Below are positions 1 to 10,108 of a stretch of DNA of 64,000 nucleotides, one piece after another (the stretch's first letter is position 1; each line of letters opens with the position of its first letter). This stretch comes from Bacteroidales bacterium. Its GTDB lineage: Bacteria; Bacteroidota; Bacteroidia; Bacteroidales; UBA932. The DNA is taken from positions 1-64,000 of the forward strand of contig JAFRRW010000001.1 in the NCBI GenBank assembly GCA_017427885.1, given 5' to 3'. Under the pieces are notes generated by a model that was not told the origin of the DNA, did not search any database, and was given only the letters and a program-made list of their open reading frames with translations. The position numbers and the translations under genes are program-made.

Positions 1-103
1 CGTTTCTTTCTCTCGGTACTTGCTTGTACTTGCTTGCTTTCCTTCAGCCTTGTCAATGATCTCTCAAAAAAATCCCGCCCGTATCCCGAAAGATCTAGGG
101 CAG

Positions 104-129
104 AAAAACCCCGCTTCTCTCAAAGCGGG
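104..129 (-). terminator. Terminator-like hairpin at the 5' end of the leader
   Basis: On the minus strand CCCGCTT pairs perfectly with AAGCGGG around a 6-base loop and is followed by GTTTTT, the form of an intrinsic terminator. It lies immediately after the promoter at 134-164, so it may act as a leader attenuator. A second GCGGGA plus T7 tract follows (about 66-77), and its GCGGG could compete for the same CCCGC arm. It could alternatively be a back-up terminator for groEL. Confidence 0.5.
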
Positions 130-133
130 ACTG

Positions 134-164
134 CAAAGGTAGGAACATTTTTTTTATGTGCAAA
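134..164 (-). promoter_or_regulatory. Bacteroidota-type promoter reading off the left edge
   Basis: On the minus strand a TTTG box (161-164) is followed after exactly 19 bases by TACCTTTG (134-141). This matches the Bacteroidota sigma-70 pattern TTTG-N19-TAnnTTTG. Transcription would start near 127-132 and run leftwards out of the window, so the gene it serves is not visible. A terminator-like hairpin lies directly at the predicted 5' end. Confidence 0.6.
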
Positions 165-197
165 CTTTTTTATGTAAAAAATCGCATTTTTCGCCAT

Positions 198-230
198 AAA
201 AAAGGCGGCGACCCATTCCGGTCACCGCCC
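198..230 (-). terminator. Intrinsic terminator of groES-groEL
   Basis: On the minus strand, about 20 bases after the groEL stop, GGCGGTGACC pairs with GGTCGCCGCC (one G-U pair) around a short loop and is followed by six T residues. Position and form fit a rho-independent terminator for the groESL transcript. Confidence 0.85.
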
Positions 231-252
231 TTTAATATCTATTAAGGTATGA

Positions 253-1893
<1,641 letters not shown>

Positions 1894-2160
1894 TTAAAGA
1901 ATTGCCAAAATGTCCGACTGCCTTACGATGAGATATTTCTTGTCGTCCACAGTCACTTCCGTACCTGCATATTTACCGTAGAGAACCTCGTCTCCGACCT
2001 TAACCTCCATGGGTTCGTCCTTCTTTCCGGGGCCGGCTGCAATCACCTTTCCCTCTTGGGGTTTCTCTTTAGCCGTGTCAGGAATATAAAGTCCTGCCGC
2101 CGTCTTGGTCTCGGCCTCCTTGGGCTCCACCAAAACTCTGTCTGCCAATGGTTTGATCAT
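1894..2160 (-). CDS. groS: Co-chaperonin GroES (10 kDa)
   Basis: This heptameric lid closes the GroEL folding chamber. The 88-residue protein has the Cpn10 beta-barrel signature: N-terminal [12 protein letters not shown], the mobile-loop region [12 protein letters not shown] (about residues 17-28) and the C-terminal [13 protein letters not shown]. It is the first gene of the groES-groEL operon. Its 84-base upstream gap after pbpC contains a perfect 6-bp hairpin (2196-2214) and only a weak promoter match (TTTG-N21-ATCCTTTG inside and after the end of pbpC). Heat-shock regulation is expected for the family, but no operator could be identified here. Confidence 0.98.
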   Translation of the reverse strand: MIKPLADRVLVEPKEAETKTAAGLYIPDTAKEKPQEGKVIAAGPGKKDEPMEVKVGDEVLYGKYAGTEVTVDDKKYLIVRQSDILAIL

Positions 2161-2195
2161 GATGAATATAAATTTTTAGTTAAATGCGTCTTGTT

Positions 2196-2214
2196 GCCGG
2201 GTACTTTGCCCGGC
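2196..2214 (-). promoter_or_regulatory. Hairpin in the groES leader / pbpC trailer
   Basis: GCCGGG and CCCGGC form a perfect 6-bp stem with a 7-base loop between pbpC and groES. It lacks a T tract, so it is a poor intrinsic terminator for pbpC. It could be a structured 5' leader of groESL. Its role is not known. Confidence 0.3.
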
Positions 2215-2244
2215 GGCATAGGATGAAAATCAAAGGATGTGCCA

Positions 2245-4581
2245 TCAGGGAAGGACTGACAAATTGTCAGCGACGGTGAAGGACACCGAAACAGAGTTTC
2301 CGGCAAGGTCAACGGCGGTGACGCTGTGGGGACCGGGAGACGGGATAAGGGTCATCGTATGGCGGATGGAAGTTTCCCCGACGTACCTGTCGTCCAGATG
2401 CCAGTAGACCGTTGTGGACGGGGCGCGGTGGGCCAAGGTGAAAACAACTCCTTTCACCGACCCGTCCAGTTGCCTTGGAAGATAGATGGAACTGCCCGCC
2501 TCAGGGTATATGAATTCCATCGCGGAAGAGGAAGATGCGGTCGCTTCCGAAAGGGATATCGGCTGATACTCAGGATGTTCCTGTTTATAATACCACTCCA
2601 TCGCAGGGGGGAGGATGAACCTGGACTTCCCCTTTATCGTCTTATGGTAGGGACAGGGGTCTGAGGACAGGGCCCTGCGGGGAAGGAAAAGGGTATCGAC
2701 CTCGTCGCAGGAAGGGCCCTTGAGATATCCCGACAGGGTGCAGGTCTCCGCCATCACGCAGTCCCCTGCAAGGGGCTCGAGGAACCAGCCTCCCGAGGCA
2801 TAGGTCCCCTCGTAAACAGGTTTGGGAAGAAGGTTGAAGATGTCGAACATCACGGGACCTGCAGTCTGGGCCCCGGTCAGTCCCGGAGTTCCCTCCCCGG
2901 AGGCGTTCCCGGCCCACACACCGACGGCATAGCAGGGGTCCACACCTACGGCCCAGGCATCCCTGAACCCGTAACTCGTACCGGTCTTCCAGGCCGTCTT
3001 CCTCACCGAAGGAATCACCCTCCAATCTATCTCGTCGGGCCTGTTCACTTCTTTCAGGGCGTCGAACACGTACCAGAGGGCCGCCTTGTCCTTAAGGGGG
3101 AAAGGTTTCCTTCCCTTCGTAACCTCCTTCCCAGGGACCGTATGCAGGGCCAGGGGGGCGGCAAGGGAATCCGTCTGAAGATAGGAGTGCGCCATTGAAG
3201 CGTACACCGACACGATGTCGGACAGGGTGCCCTCGGCTCCTCCGAGAATGAGGGAAAGGCCGTAGTCGGAAGCCTGTCTTTTCAGGGTTGTCATGCCGCA
3301 GGAGCGCAGCAGCTCGAGAAACTTCGGCACCCCGTATTTCCTGAGTTCGTGGACCGAGGGCACGTTGAGGGAACGGGAGAGGGCGACGGAGGCCGGAACG
3401 GCCCCGCTGTAGCCCAGGTTATAGTTCTTAGGGGAAAAACCGTTGATGTTGACGGGAGTGTCGGGCAGAAGGGTATAAGGAAGGATATCCCCGTCCTGAA
3501 GCATCGCGCAGTAAAGGAAGGGTTTGAGAATGCTGCCGGTACTCCTGGGGGAACGGAGGATGTCCACGCTGCTTCCCGTCCTCTTTCTTCCGAGGTCCGA
3601 GTTGCCGACATAGGCAAGGACCTCCCCTGTCCGCACATCTACTATGATAGCCGCAAGGTCCCTGATCCCCCTTGAGGAAAGGTCCCTGCAGTGAAGGTCG
3701 GTAAGGGCTTCCACCTGCCTCTGGAGAGAGGCGTCAAGAGTCGTCCTGACGGGAGCGGACGGATTGCCCGAAGAGGCGATAAGGTCGACCAGATGCGGCG
3801 CGAGGGAAGGCAGGGGAAGGGGCTCGTCCGGGAGAGGCTCGTCCAAGGCCAGTTCCAGGGTATGCCGATCCATCAATCCCTTCTTGTAAAGGCGTTCCAG
3901 AAGGGAGTTCCTCTTTAGCAGGAGTTTTTCCCGGTTCCGTCCGGGATGGATGGAGGACGGAGAGTTGGGCAGGACGGCCAGGGCGGCCGCCTCTCCCCAT
4001 GAGAGGTCCCCGGAAGGATGGCCGAAATACCTCCAGGACGCAGCGTCGATCCCCACCACATTTCCCCCGAAGGGAGCGTGGGAGGCGTACATAGCGAGGA
4101 TCCTGTCCTTGGAATACCTCAGTTCCAGCCTCATTGCGAGGACGCTCTCCACGATTTTCTGCCACAGCGTCCTTTCTTTCCTCCTGGACATCCTTATCAC
4201 CTGCATAGTGATGGTACTGCCTCCCGAAGTAACCCTTCCGGCCTTCAGGTTGCCATATGCCGCCCTTACGAAGGATACCGGATTCACTCCCGGATGCAGG
4301 CGGAACCACCTGTCCTCGAATTCCACTATGGCGGCGGCGAATTTTTCCGGAACCGTGTCGCAGGGAGGGAAACGCCATTGCCAGTCGGAAGCGATCCTTG
4401 CACCGAGCAGTTCCCCGTTGCGGTCGTTCACCACCAGGGAATAGCCCGTGCCGCGGAAAAGGTTCCGCGGCAGGCAAAGGAGGAAAAGGACGAGGATTGC
4501 GGCAAGGATGAACCTTAACCGACTACTCAGCCATCCTGACCGTCGCTTTTCCGGATGAGGTGCAGGCGTTGACATGGGCAT
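2245..4581 (-). CDS. pbpC: Penicillin-binding protein 1C (bifunctional peptidoglycan synthase)
   Basis: This inner-membrane enzyme has a glycosyltransferase (GT51) domain, a transpeptidase domain and a C-terminal BiPBP_C beta domain. From the chosen start, a short cytoplasmic tail leads into a membrane segment (about 24-37). The GT51 motif EDRWF lies at 89-93, the serine motif SILK at 350-353, SLN at 404-406 and KTG at 532-534. BiPBP_C covers roughly 690-775. The frame stays open further upstream, but the ATG at 4581 has GAGG nine bases before it and a basic tail. It overlaps the end of the upstream macroglobulin gene by 59 bases, which suggests translational coupling. The macroglobulin-pbpC pair is a known arrangement (yfhM-pbpC in E. 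coli), thought to join protease trapping to wall repair. Confidence 0.93.
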   Translation of the reverse strand: MPMSTPAPHPEKRRSGWLSSRLRFILAAILVLFLLCLPRNLFRGTGYSLVVNDRNGELLGARIASDWQWRFPPCDTVPEKFAAAIVEFEDRWFRLHPGVNPVSFVRAAYGNLKAGRVTSGGSTITMQVIRMSRRKERTLWQKIVESVLAMRLELRYSKDRILAMYASHAPFGGNVVGIDAASWRYFGHPSGDLSWGEAAALAVLPNSPSSIHPGRNREKLLLKRNSLLERLYKKGLMDRHTLELALDEPLPDEPLPLPSLAPHLVDLIASSGNPSAPVRTTLDASLQRQVEALTDLHCRDLSSRGIRDLAAIIVDVRTGEVLAYVGNSDLGRKRTGSSVDILRSPRSTGSILKPFLYCAMLQDGDILPYTLLPDTPVNINGFSPKNYNLGYSGAVPASVALSRSLNVPSVHELRKYGVPKFLELLRSCGMTTLKRQASDYGLSLILGGAEGTLSDIVSVYASMAHSYLQTDSLAAPLALHTVPGKEVTKGRKPFPLKDKAALWYVFDALKEVNRPDEIDWRVIPSVRKTAWKTGTSYGFRDAWAVGVDPCYAVGVWAGNASGEGTPGLTGAQTAGPVMFDIFNLLPKPVYEGTYASGGWFLEPLAGDCVMAETCTLSGYLKGPSCDEVDTLFLPRRALSSDPCPYHKTIKGKSRFILPPAMEWYYKQEHPEYQPISLSEATASSSSAMEFIYPEAGSSIYLPRQLDGSVKGVVFTLAHRAPSTTVYWHLDDRYVGETSIRHTMTLIPSPGPHSVTAVDLAGNSVSVSFTVADNLSVLP

Positions 4582-7500
4582 CGTACATGGCCTCACACTT
4601 GATGGAAGGCAGGGTGAACTCTCCGGCATAGGCTGCACGGAGGGTGGTCTTGAAGGACTTCGACACCCCTGCGGGAAGGCTGAAATACCATATCATCCTG
4701 TCATCCCTGACGTCGGTGTAGTCGCCGCCCTCCTGGGTCCTGCCAAGAAGGAGCCTCTCCCCGAATATCTCCCAGCCGGAAGGTATGGCCATCGTGAGGG
4801 CGAGGGAAGAATAAGTTGCGGCTCCGCCGGTGTTGGTGACGGTTATTACTGAGTTGAATTCCGTCCCCTGTACGAGACTGGTCGGATCGACGGGTTTGCC
4901 GCCCATATCCTGATAGGACACCTTCAGGGAAAGGCCTTCCGCCCTCGGACGGATTCCTTCGGAAGGAGCCTCGCCGACAGTGGTGAGAACCGCATAAACG
5001 GGACCCTCGGCATTGTTCCTTACCTCAACCTGTCCGCTTCCATCCTTGAGAGAATGCGTTATGACGCTCTTCGCGCTCCTGAGATTCTTGGTCTCCCCTC
5101 CCTGGATAACATCCAGGTCGAAGGCCTCGGACGACACCTTGGAGGCGAGCCTGTTCAGGGCCGAGGCCGCGAAAGCGGTTTCCTGCGTCACGTACCATCC
5201 AGGAGACAGGGCCTCTGCGATTCCCTTCGAGGCGTCGAGGGCCTGGGGAACCATATCGGCGAGGACCAGGGCGTTCACGACCACCGCCCGGTCCCTCAAG
5301 GGTGACGAATATGTCAGGTCGTCGGCAGGCCTTGAGGAAGGACCGTCACCGATCGAGGATATCATTCCGGAAGCCACATTCTTCCTTCCGCAGAGGGAGT
5401 ATGCGGCGGAAAGCATCCATCCGGCCTTTACCGAAAGGTTAGGGTTCTCCTTCAGGCGGTTCATCGCACCGTTGTCCGGTTCTGAGGAAAGGGCGAGGGT
5501 GTACAGCCTGTAGGCCTGGTCGAGGTCGGATGTGCCTGAAGGAGAGTATCTCCACTCCCTGGCAACCCTCTTCTGGAAGTTCGACCAGCTGGCCTTGACG
5601 GACCTGCTGACAGGATAGCCGGCCTCGGCGGCGAGTGTAAGGAACTCTCCGGCCATCGAGGTCACCCACCGGTCGGATACGGCGCTCGAGGGCCAGAGCG
5701 AGAAGTCTCCTCCTGGCAGCTGCCTGGAATACAGGGAATTCAGGAGGCCCGGTATCATATCCCCGGCTTCCTCCGAACTCGCCGCATCCAGGAAGTCCCT
5801 GATGGAAAGGAGGATGATTCCCTTCGCCGCAATCTGTTCGGTGCAGTCGTAAGGATAGGACTTGACCCAGTCGAACACAGACTTGTAGTCGATGCAGGGG
5901 AAGGAGGAGAATTCAACCGTCGCGGGAGAAACGAGGTTTCCGGGGATGTTGAATTTCCAGGAAGATTTCCCGTTTATGGCAGCCCTGGTCACATCGGTGA
6001 CGGGAGGGTTGGGATCCCTGACCTCTATTGATATGGTCTGGGATGCCTTGTGGCCGCCTCCGGTGGCGGTGACGGTTACCGTCGCCGGGCCGGTTCCCGT
6101 GGAAACCAGGGAGAACGCGGCCAGCTTGTCACCTTCACCTGAGAAGGTGACTGCGGTACGTGAAGGTCCTTCGACCTTGAGGGGTCCGCTCACGCTGACC
6201 TCTACGTCGGCGGATTTGACATTGTCTTCCATCGCGAAGACGTTCACGGGAAGGCTGACCTTCTCACCGGTTCCGAGAACCCTCGGGAGGGAAGGAAGGA
6301 CCATCAGCGGGGACCTCACGGGTACGGTCTTGTCCGCGCTGCCGTAGGCCCCGTCCTCACCGGCCACTACCATAACCCTCACGCTGCCCACATACATCGG
6401 AAGCTTAACGGTATGCGAGGCCGATCCGCTCGTCAGGGAGAAAGGTCCGAGGAATTTGACCACGGGATTGAAGCGGTTGTCCCTGCGGGTGTTCACTATG
6501 ACGCTCTGGTCTCCTCCTATGCTGAACATCGGGGAGAAACGTCCGTTATACGCCCCGATCACCTGGTCGTAGATGTCCCATGTCTTCACCCCAAGGGCCT
6601 CCCTCGCATAGAGGGCGTTCCAGGGATCCGGAGTCTTGAAGTTGGTCAGGTCCAGGAGTCCCTCGTCCACGATGGCGAGGGTGTATGTCATAGGCTTGCC
6701 GTCCTTTTCCTTCACCTTGACCGTGAAAGCCTCCTCCGGACGCACCGCATCAGGCATCGTGATGACGGGTTCCAGGGCCGTTGACGGATCTTCCACAAGC
6801 ACCGGACGGACTCCGTAGAGCCTGATGGGCAGGTCGCTGCCTGTTTCGGCGTGAGGCTGCAGAAGGGTGACGTGGATATAGAAATTGGGGGCCAGGTCAC
6901 CCGTAATCTTCAGTTTGTAAGTGACATCCTTCCCGTCTATTTCAACCCATTTCCGGGATATGACTCCCCTGGAATTCTCAATCGACACCAGGGCTTCGCC
7001 CCTTGCCGCCGCGGGAATGAACACGGAAGCCGTCTCCCCTGCCACGTACGAATCCTTGTCAGTGCTGAAGGAAAGCATCGTCAGGGCCGAAGGGTCCGTC
7101 TTTCCGGACCTTCCCCTGTATGCAGGCCAGTCGACGTAGATCACCCCTCCGCTGATATGACCGCTCCCCGTGTCGCGGACATATACGAGATATCTTCCCC
7201 AGTCGGGATAATCTATCCTGAACGGCACGGTGGCATCCTTCTCTCCGGAGATGACCTCTCCCGACGAGATGAGTTCGGATCCCACGCCATTCACATAAGA
7301 ATCAAAGTTTTCAGCCCTTGATTCCCACCACCAGCTCCACTGGAGCTTGTATATCCTGTATTCCACCTTCCTTCCGGAAATCCTCTTTCCATCGGGATCC
7401 ACGACCACCACCCCGAGAGGATGGTCGGTGTCGGTTTCCACATATCCTTCCCTGCCGCTGTCCGGAAGTTTCACTCCCACATAACTGTCATACGGGGAAT

Positions 7501-10018
7501 AGGGAGCCGTGACCGTGGAATAGCTGATGTCGCCTCCCGGTTCGGTCACGGAGCATACGATGTCCGCCCTGAGCATTCCGGGAGCCCCGTCGGCAGCAGG
7601 CATACTTACGCTTTTTGAAATCGATCCGGACGCGTCAAGGGTTCCCTCAAGGATTTGGTAGGAACCTCCCTGGTAAGCGCTCATCGGACGGGTGAAGGTG
7701 TAGGTTTCGAAGCCTTTGAAAGAATGGTTGCCGGCCGAGAGTTCCATCTTCATCCCAGCGGAAAGGCGGGAGGCCGGAGGACCGGTGAGCCATCTGGACG
7801 AAAGCGATACCTCCGTCTCACCGCCGGCGCGTATCACCTTGTCTCCGAGGTTGGTCTCTATCTTCAGCCTGTTGGGCTTGACCGTCTCTATCCTGATGGA
7901 TTTGTGGAAGGAGGCGCCGCCCACCTTGAACCAGGCGTTCCAGAACCCGGTGGGGTCGGAAGCCAGGGTGGGTACGGAGAATACGAAGAAGCCGTTCTTG
8001 CCGTCGGTGCATATCTGTTTGGTGTAGAACTGGCCTTCAGGGGCGTAGAGTTCCATAACGACGGGATGGGTGTCAGGCACCTTGCCGTCCCTGTCATCGA
8101 GGATCATCGTCAGGTGGAGGGTGTCGCCGGGGCGCCATACTCCCCTCTCGCCGTAAATATATGCTTTCAGGCCCTTCTCCAGCGTTTTCCCGCCGACGTC
8201 GAACTTGCTGAGGGAGTTCTCCCTGCCGTCAGCCACCTTCAGGTAGGTCTTGGAACTTCCCTTGGAGGCGACCACCACGAAGGGTTTTCCGGAAAGGGAC
8301 ACCTCGGCCAGACCGTCGGGATCGGTCTTCGCGTAACCTATCTCCTTTAGCTGGTAATCGTACACCGTCAGGTCGGAGTTGAAGACGGGACGGGCGGTCT
8401 TGATGTTGCTTACGCTCGTCCAGAGCCTGTCCCCTCCGGAGTATTTCGCTATCACTCCAAGGTTGGAGGTCATCAGGTTCGTCTCAGGGAAATCATAGAC
8501 CATATAATAGGTGGGCTTGAGGGGGTTGTCCCTCTCCCTCCATTCATATCCCGACCAGTCGATGTCGTCATAGTAATAAGGCACGGGTTCGTCCCAAAGT
8601 GCGAGTTCCTCCTCCGAGGGGCCCTCTCCCGAAAGGCCTATCATACCGTCGGCGCCGGAAGGATAGTCGGTGCCATATAGAGAATAGTCCTTGTTGAAGG
8701 ATATCCTTATCCTGTAAATGGCCCCCGGTTCCTCCTTGAAAAGGCCCGAAAGGTCCACCGAGAAATCCTGCCAGTGGCGCAGGTCCTTCGTGGGATCGGC
8801 GTCCAGGCGGACCGTCCTCTTGCAGATGAGCCTTCCGGAACGGCGGAGGCTGCTTCCCCCGTCAAGGTCGTTCTCCTGCAGGAAGGTGAGGATGTTGTCT
8901 TCATATATCTTTATGACCCTGAGATCCACGGCCTTGAGATTCACGGCCCTGAAAGGGAGTATAAGCTGCTTGGAATCCGGAAGGATGGTTCCCTGGAGGG
9001 GTATCTGAACCGCCGGCTTGGGTTCGCTGGAAGTGAAACTCCTGGTGAACGCCTCTCCCAGGGGCGTGCCGTCGCAGCTTTTCAGCCCCGGATCCACGGT
9101 AAGCGTCACCGGACCGTCGCCGGCTCCCTCGAAATACATCCTGACTACATTGTCTCCGGCGCGGAAATAATGACGGGAGGCCCCGGACAGGGATACCAGG
9201 CCTTCAAGGTCGGCCCCGTCAGCGAGGGCCTCCGAGAAAATGACGGCCACGCAGGGGCTGTCTCCCTCTTCAAGGGAGGCGCCGATCACTGAGAAACCTC
9301 CCGTTGCAGGTACGGTGATAACGGGAGACGACGGGGACCTGAAAGCCGTTCCGGCAGGAGAAATCGATAGTTTGAGTTTCCTGTCCTTCTTGCCCCTGGC
9401 AAGATTGAAAACCTCGAACCTGAACCAGGAGGGGTCGTCCCCGGGGACTATGTCCACCTCCACGCTGTCCGCAGGATAGTCGAAGGAGAACATCTCTTTC
9501 ACCTTCTCGACGGGCACGCTCTCGGTGAAACATATCATACCGTCCACCGAGGCCTTGTCGGGAGCCGAGGCCGTTATGGTAAGGTCCCCAGGCCGGATTT
9601 CCGCCTCCTTCTCCCTGACCAGGAAACGGAAGGTGAACCTGCTGAACCTGCGTTTCACCTTCATCACCCTGTCTAGGCGGAAACGTGCGGTATAGGCCTG
9701 ACCCGGCTTGAGGGCGTCCGCATCCGGGATGAACTCCACCTCGTCCGGGGCGGACCATCTGGCGGTTCCCCTTACGGACGGGGAGAAAGACAGCGTCCCG
9801 TCCTTCAATTCGTTGCCGGGAACAGCCCCGGCGACAGGCGAAGAAAGCCGGACCTTGACCGTGGACTTGTCGGACACGATGCCCCCGGTGTAAGACTTGA
9901 TGAATGTGGCGAACTCGGTGCTCACCGCCCTGCTGCCGGACGACCGGCTGCAGGAAGAAATGAATGCGATGCAGAGAATGGCGGCGACGAGTCCCGGAAT
10001 CCTGAAAAAGTTTCTCAT
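4523..10018 (-). CDS. Alpha-2-macroglobulin lipoprotein with intact thioester
   Basis: This is a bacterial alpha-2-macroglobulin of 1831 residues, a periplasmic protease trap. A lipoprotein signal ends at ISSC (Cys23), so it is predicted to be membrane-anchored. Tandem MG-type beta domains fill the first half, with an MG2-like motif ERGVWRPGDT near residue 630. The thioester motif CTEQ is intact at Cys1392 and is followed by the helical thioester domain and a C-terminal receptor-like beta domain. The next gene is pbpC, as in the E. coli yfhM-pbpC pair. The gene has its own promoter, overlapping the terminator of the upstream epimerase gene. A second macroglobulin at 18088-23412 lacks the thioester, so the two are probably not redundant. 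Confidence 0.95.
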   Translation of the reverse strand: MRNFFRIPGLVAAILCIAFISSCSRSSGSRAVSTEFATFIKSYTGGIVSDKSTVKVRLSSPVAGAVPGNELKDGTLSFSPSVRGTARWSAPDEVEFIPDADALKPGQAYTARFRLDRVMKVKRRFSRFTFRFLVREKEAEIRPGDLTITASAPDKASVDGMICFTESVPVEKVKEMFSFDYPADSVEVDIVPGDDPSWFRFEVFNLARGKKDRKLKLSISPAGTAFRSPSSPVITVPATGGFSVIGASLEEGDSPCVAVIFSEALADGADLEGLVSLSGASRHYFRAGDNVVRMYFEGAGDGPVTLTVDPGLKSCDGTPLGEAFTRSFTSSEPKPAVQIPLQGTILPDSKQLILPFRAVNLKAVDLRVIKIYEDNILTFLQENDLDGGSSLRRSGRLICKRTVRLDADPTKDLRHWQDFSVDLSGLFKEEPGAIYRIRISFNKDYSLYGTDYPSGADGMIGLSGEGPSEEELALWDEPVPYYYDDIDWSGYEWRERDNPLKPTYYMVYDFPETNLMTSNLGVIAKYSGGDRLWTSVSNIKTARPVFNSDLTVYDYQLKEIGYAKTDPDGLAEVSLSGKPFVVVASKGSSKTYLKVADGRENSLSKFDVGGKTLEKGLKAYIYGERGVWRPGDTLHLTMILDDRDGKVPDTHPVVMELYAPEGQFYTKQICTDGKNGFFVFSVPTLASDPTGFWNAWFKVGGASFHKSIRIETVKPNRLKIETNLGDKVIRAGGETEVSLSSRWLTGPPASRLSAGMKMELSAGNHSFKGFETYTFTRPMSAYQGGSYQILEGTLDASGSISKSVSMPAADGAPGMLRADIVCSVTEPGGDISYSTVTAPYSPYDSYVGVKLPDSGREGYVETDTDHPLGVVVVDPDGKRISGRKVEYRIYKLQWSWWWESRAENFDSYVNGVGSELISSGEVISGEKDATVPFRIDYPDWGRYLVYVRDTGSGHISGGVIYVDWPAYRGRSGKTDPSALTMLSFSTDKDSYVAGETASVFIPAAARGEALVSIENSRGVISRKWVEIDGKDVTYKLKITGDLAPNFYIHVTLLQPHAETGSDLPIRLYGVRPVLVEDPSTALEPVITMPDAVRPEEAFTVKVKEKDGKPMTYTLAIVDEGLLDLTNFKTPDPWNALYAREALGVKTWDIYDQVIGAYNGRFSPMFSIGGDQSVIVNTRRDNRFNPVVKFLGPFSLTSGSASHTVKLPMYVGSVRVMVVAGEDGAYGSADKTVPVRSPLMVLPSLPRVLGTGEKVSLPVNVFAMEDNVKSADVEVSVSGPLKVEGPSRTAVTFSGEGDKLAAFSLVSTGTGPATVTVTATGGGHKASQTISIEVRDPNPPVTDVTRAAINGKSSWKFNIPGNLVSPATVEFSSFPCIDYKSVFDWVKSYPYDCTEQIAAKGIILLSIRDFLDAASSEEAGDMIPGLLNSLYSRQLPGGDFSLWPSSAVSDRWVTSMAGEFLTLAAEAGYPVSRSVKASWSNFQKRVAREWRYSPSGTSDLDQAYRLYTLALSSEPDNGAMNRLKENPNLSVKAGWMLSAAYSLCGRKNVASGMISSIGDGPSSRPADDLTYSSPLRDRAVVVNALVLADMVPQALDASKGIAEALSPGWYVTQETAFAASALNRLASKVSSEAFDLDVIQGGETKNLRSAKSVITHSLKDGSGQVEVRNNAEGPVYAVLTTVGEAPSEGIRPRAEGLSLKVSYQDMGGKPVDPTSLVQGTEFNSVITVTNTGGAATYSSLALTMAIPSGWEIFGERLLLGRTQEGGDYTDVRDDRMIWYFSLPAGVSKSFKTTLRAAYAGEFTLPSIKCEAMYDAHVNACTSSGKATVRMAE

Positions 10019-10041
10019 GACGGCGACGGATTAATGTTCCG

Positions 10042-10073
10042 TAAAGATAACAAAAAAAGACATCCGCGGCAAA
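10042..10073 (-). promoter_or_regulatory. Promoter of the macroglobulin-pbpC operon
   Basis: On the minus strand TTTG (10070-10073) and TATCTTTA (10042-10049) are spaced by 20 bases, close to the Bacteroidota consensus with one mismatch in the last position. The upstream box lies in the loop of the preceding terminator hairpin, so terminator and promoter are nested. The 5' leader would be only about 15-20 bases. Confidence 0.5.
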
Positions 10074-10086
10074 CGTCGCGGATGTC
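10052..10086 (-). terminator. Intrinsic terminator of ppdK-epimerase operon
   Basis: On the minus strand GACATCCGCG and CGCGGATGTC form a perfect 10-bp stem with an 8-base loop, followed by seven T residues. It lies 22 bases after the epimerase stop codon. Confidence 0.9.
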
Positions 10087-10108
10087 CAAGATGACAGCCT
10101 GCAGAAAA

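Noticed and set aside
1-103. A tRNA or other stable RNA at the left edge
   Set aside because: No cloverleaf or CCA-type end could be formed; only hairpin and T-tract leader features are seen.
2161-2244. CIRCE heat-shock operator before groES
   Set aside because: The TTAGCACTC-N9-GAGTGCTAA pattern is absent; only an unrelated 6-bp hairpin is present.
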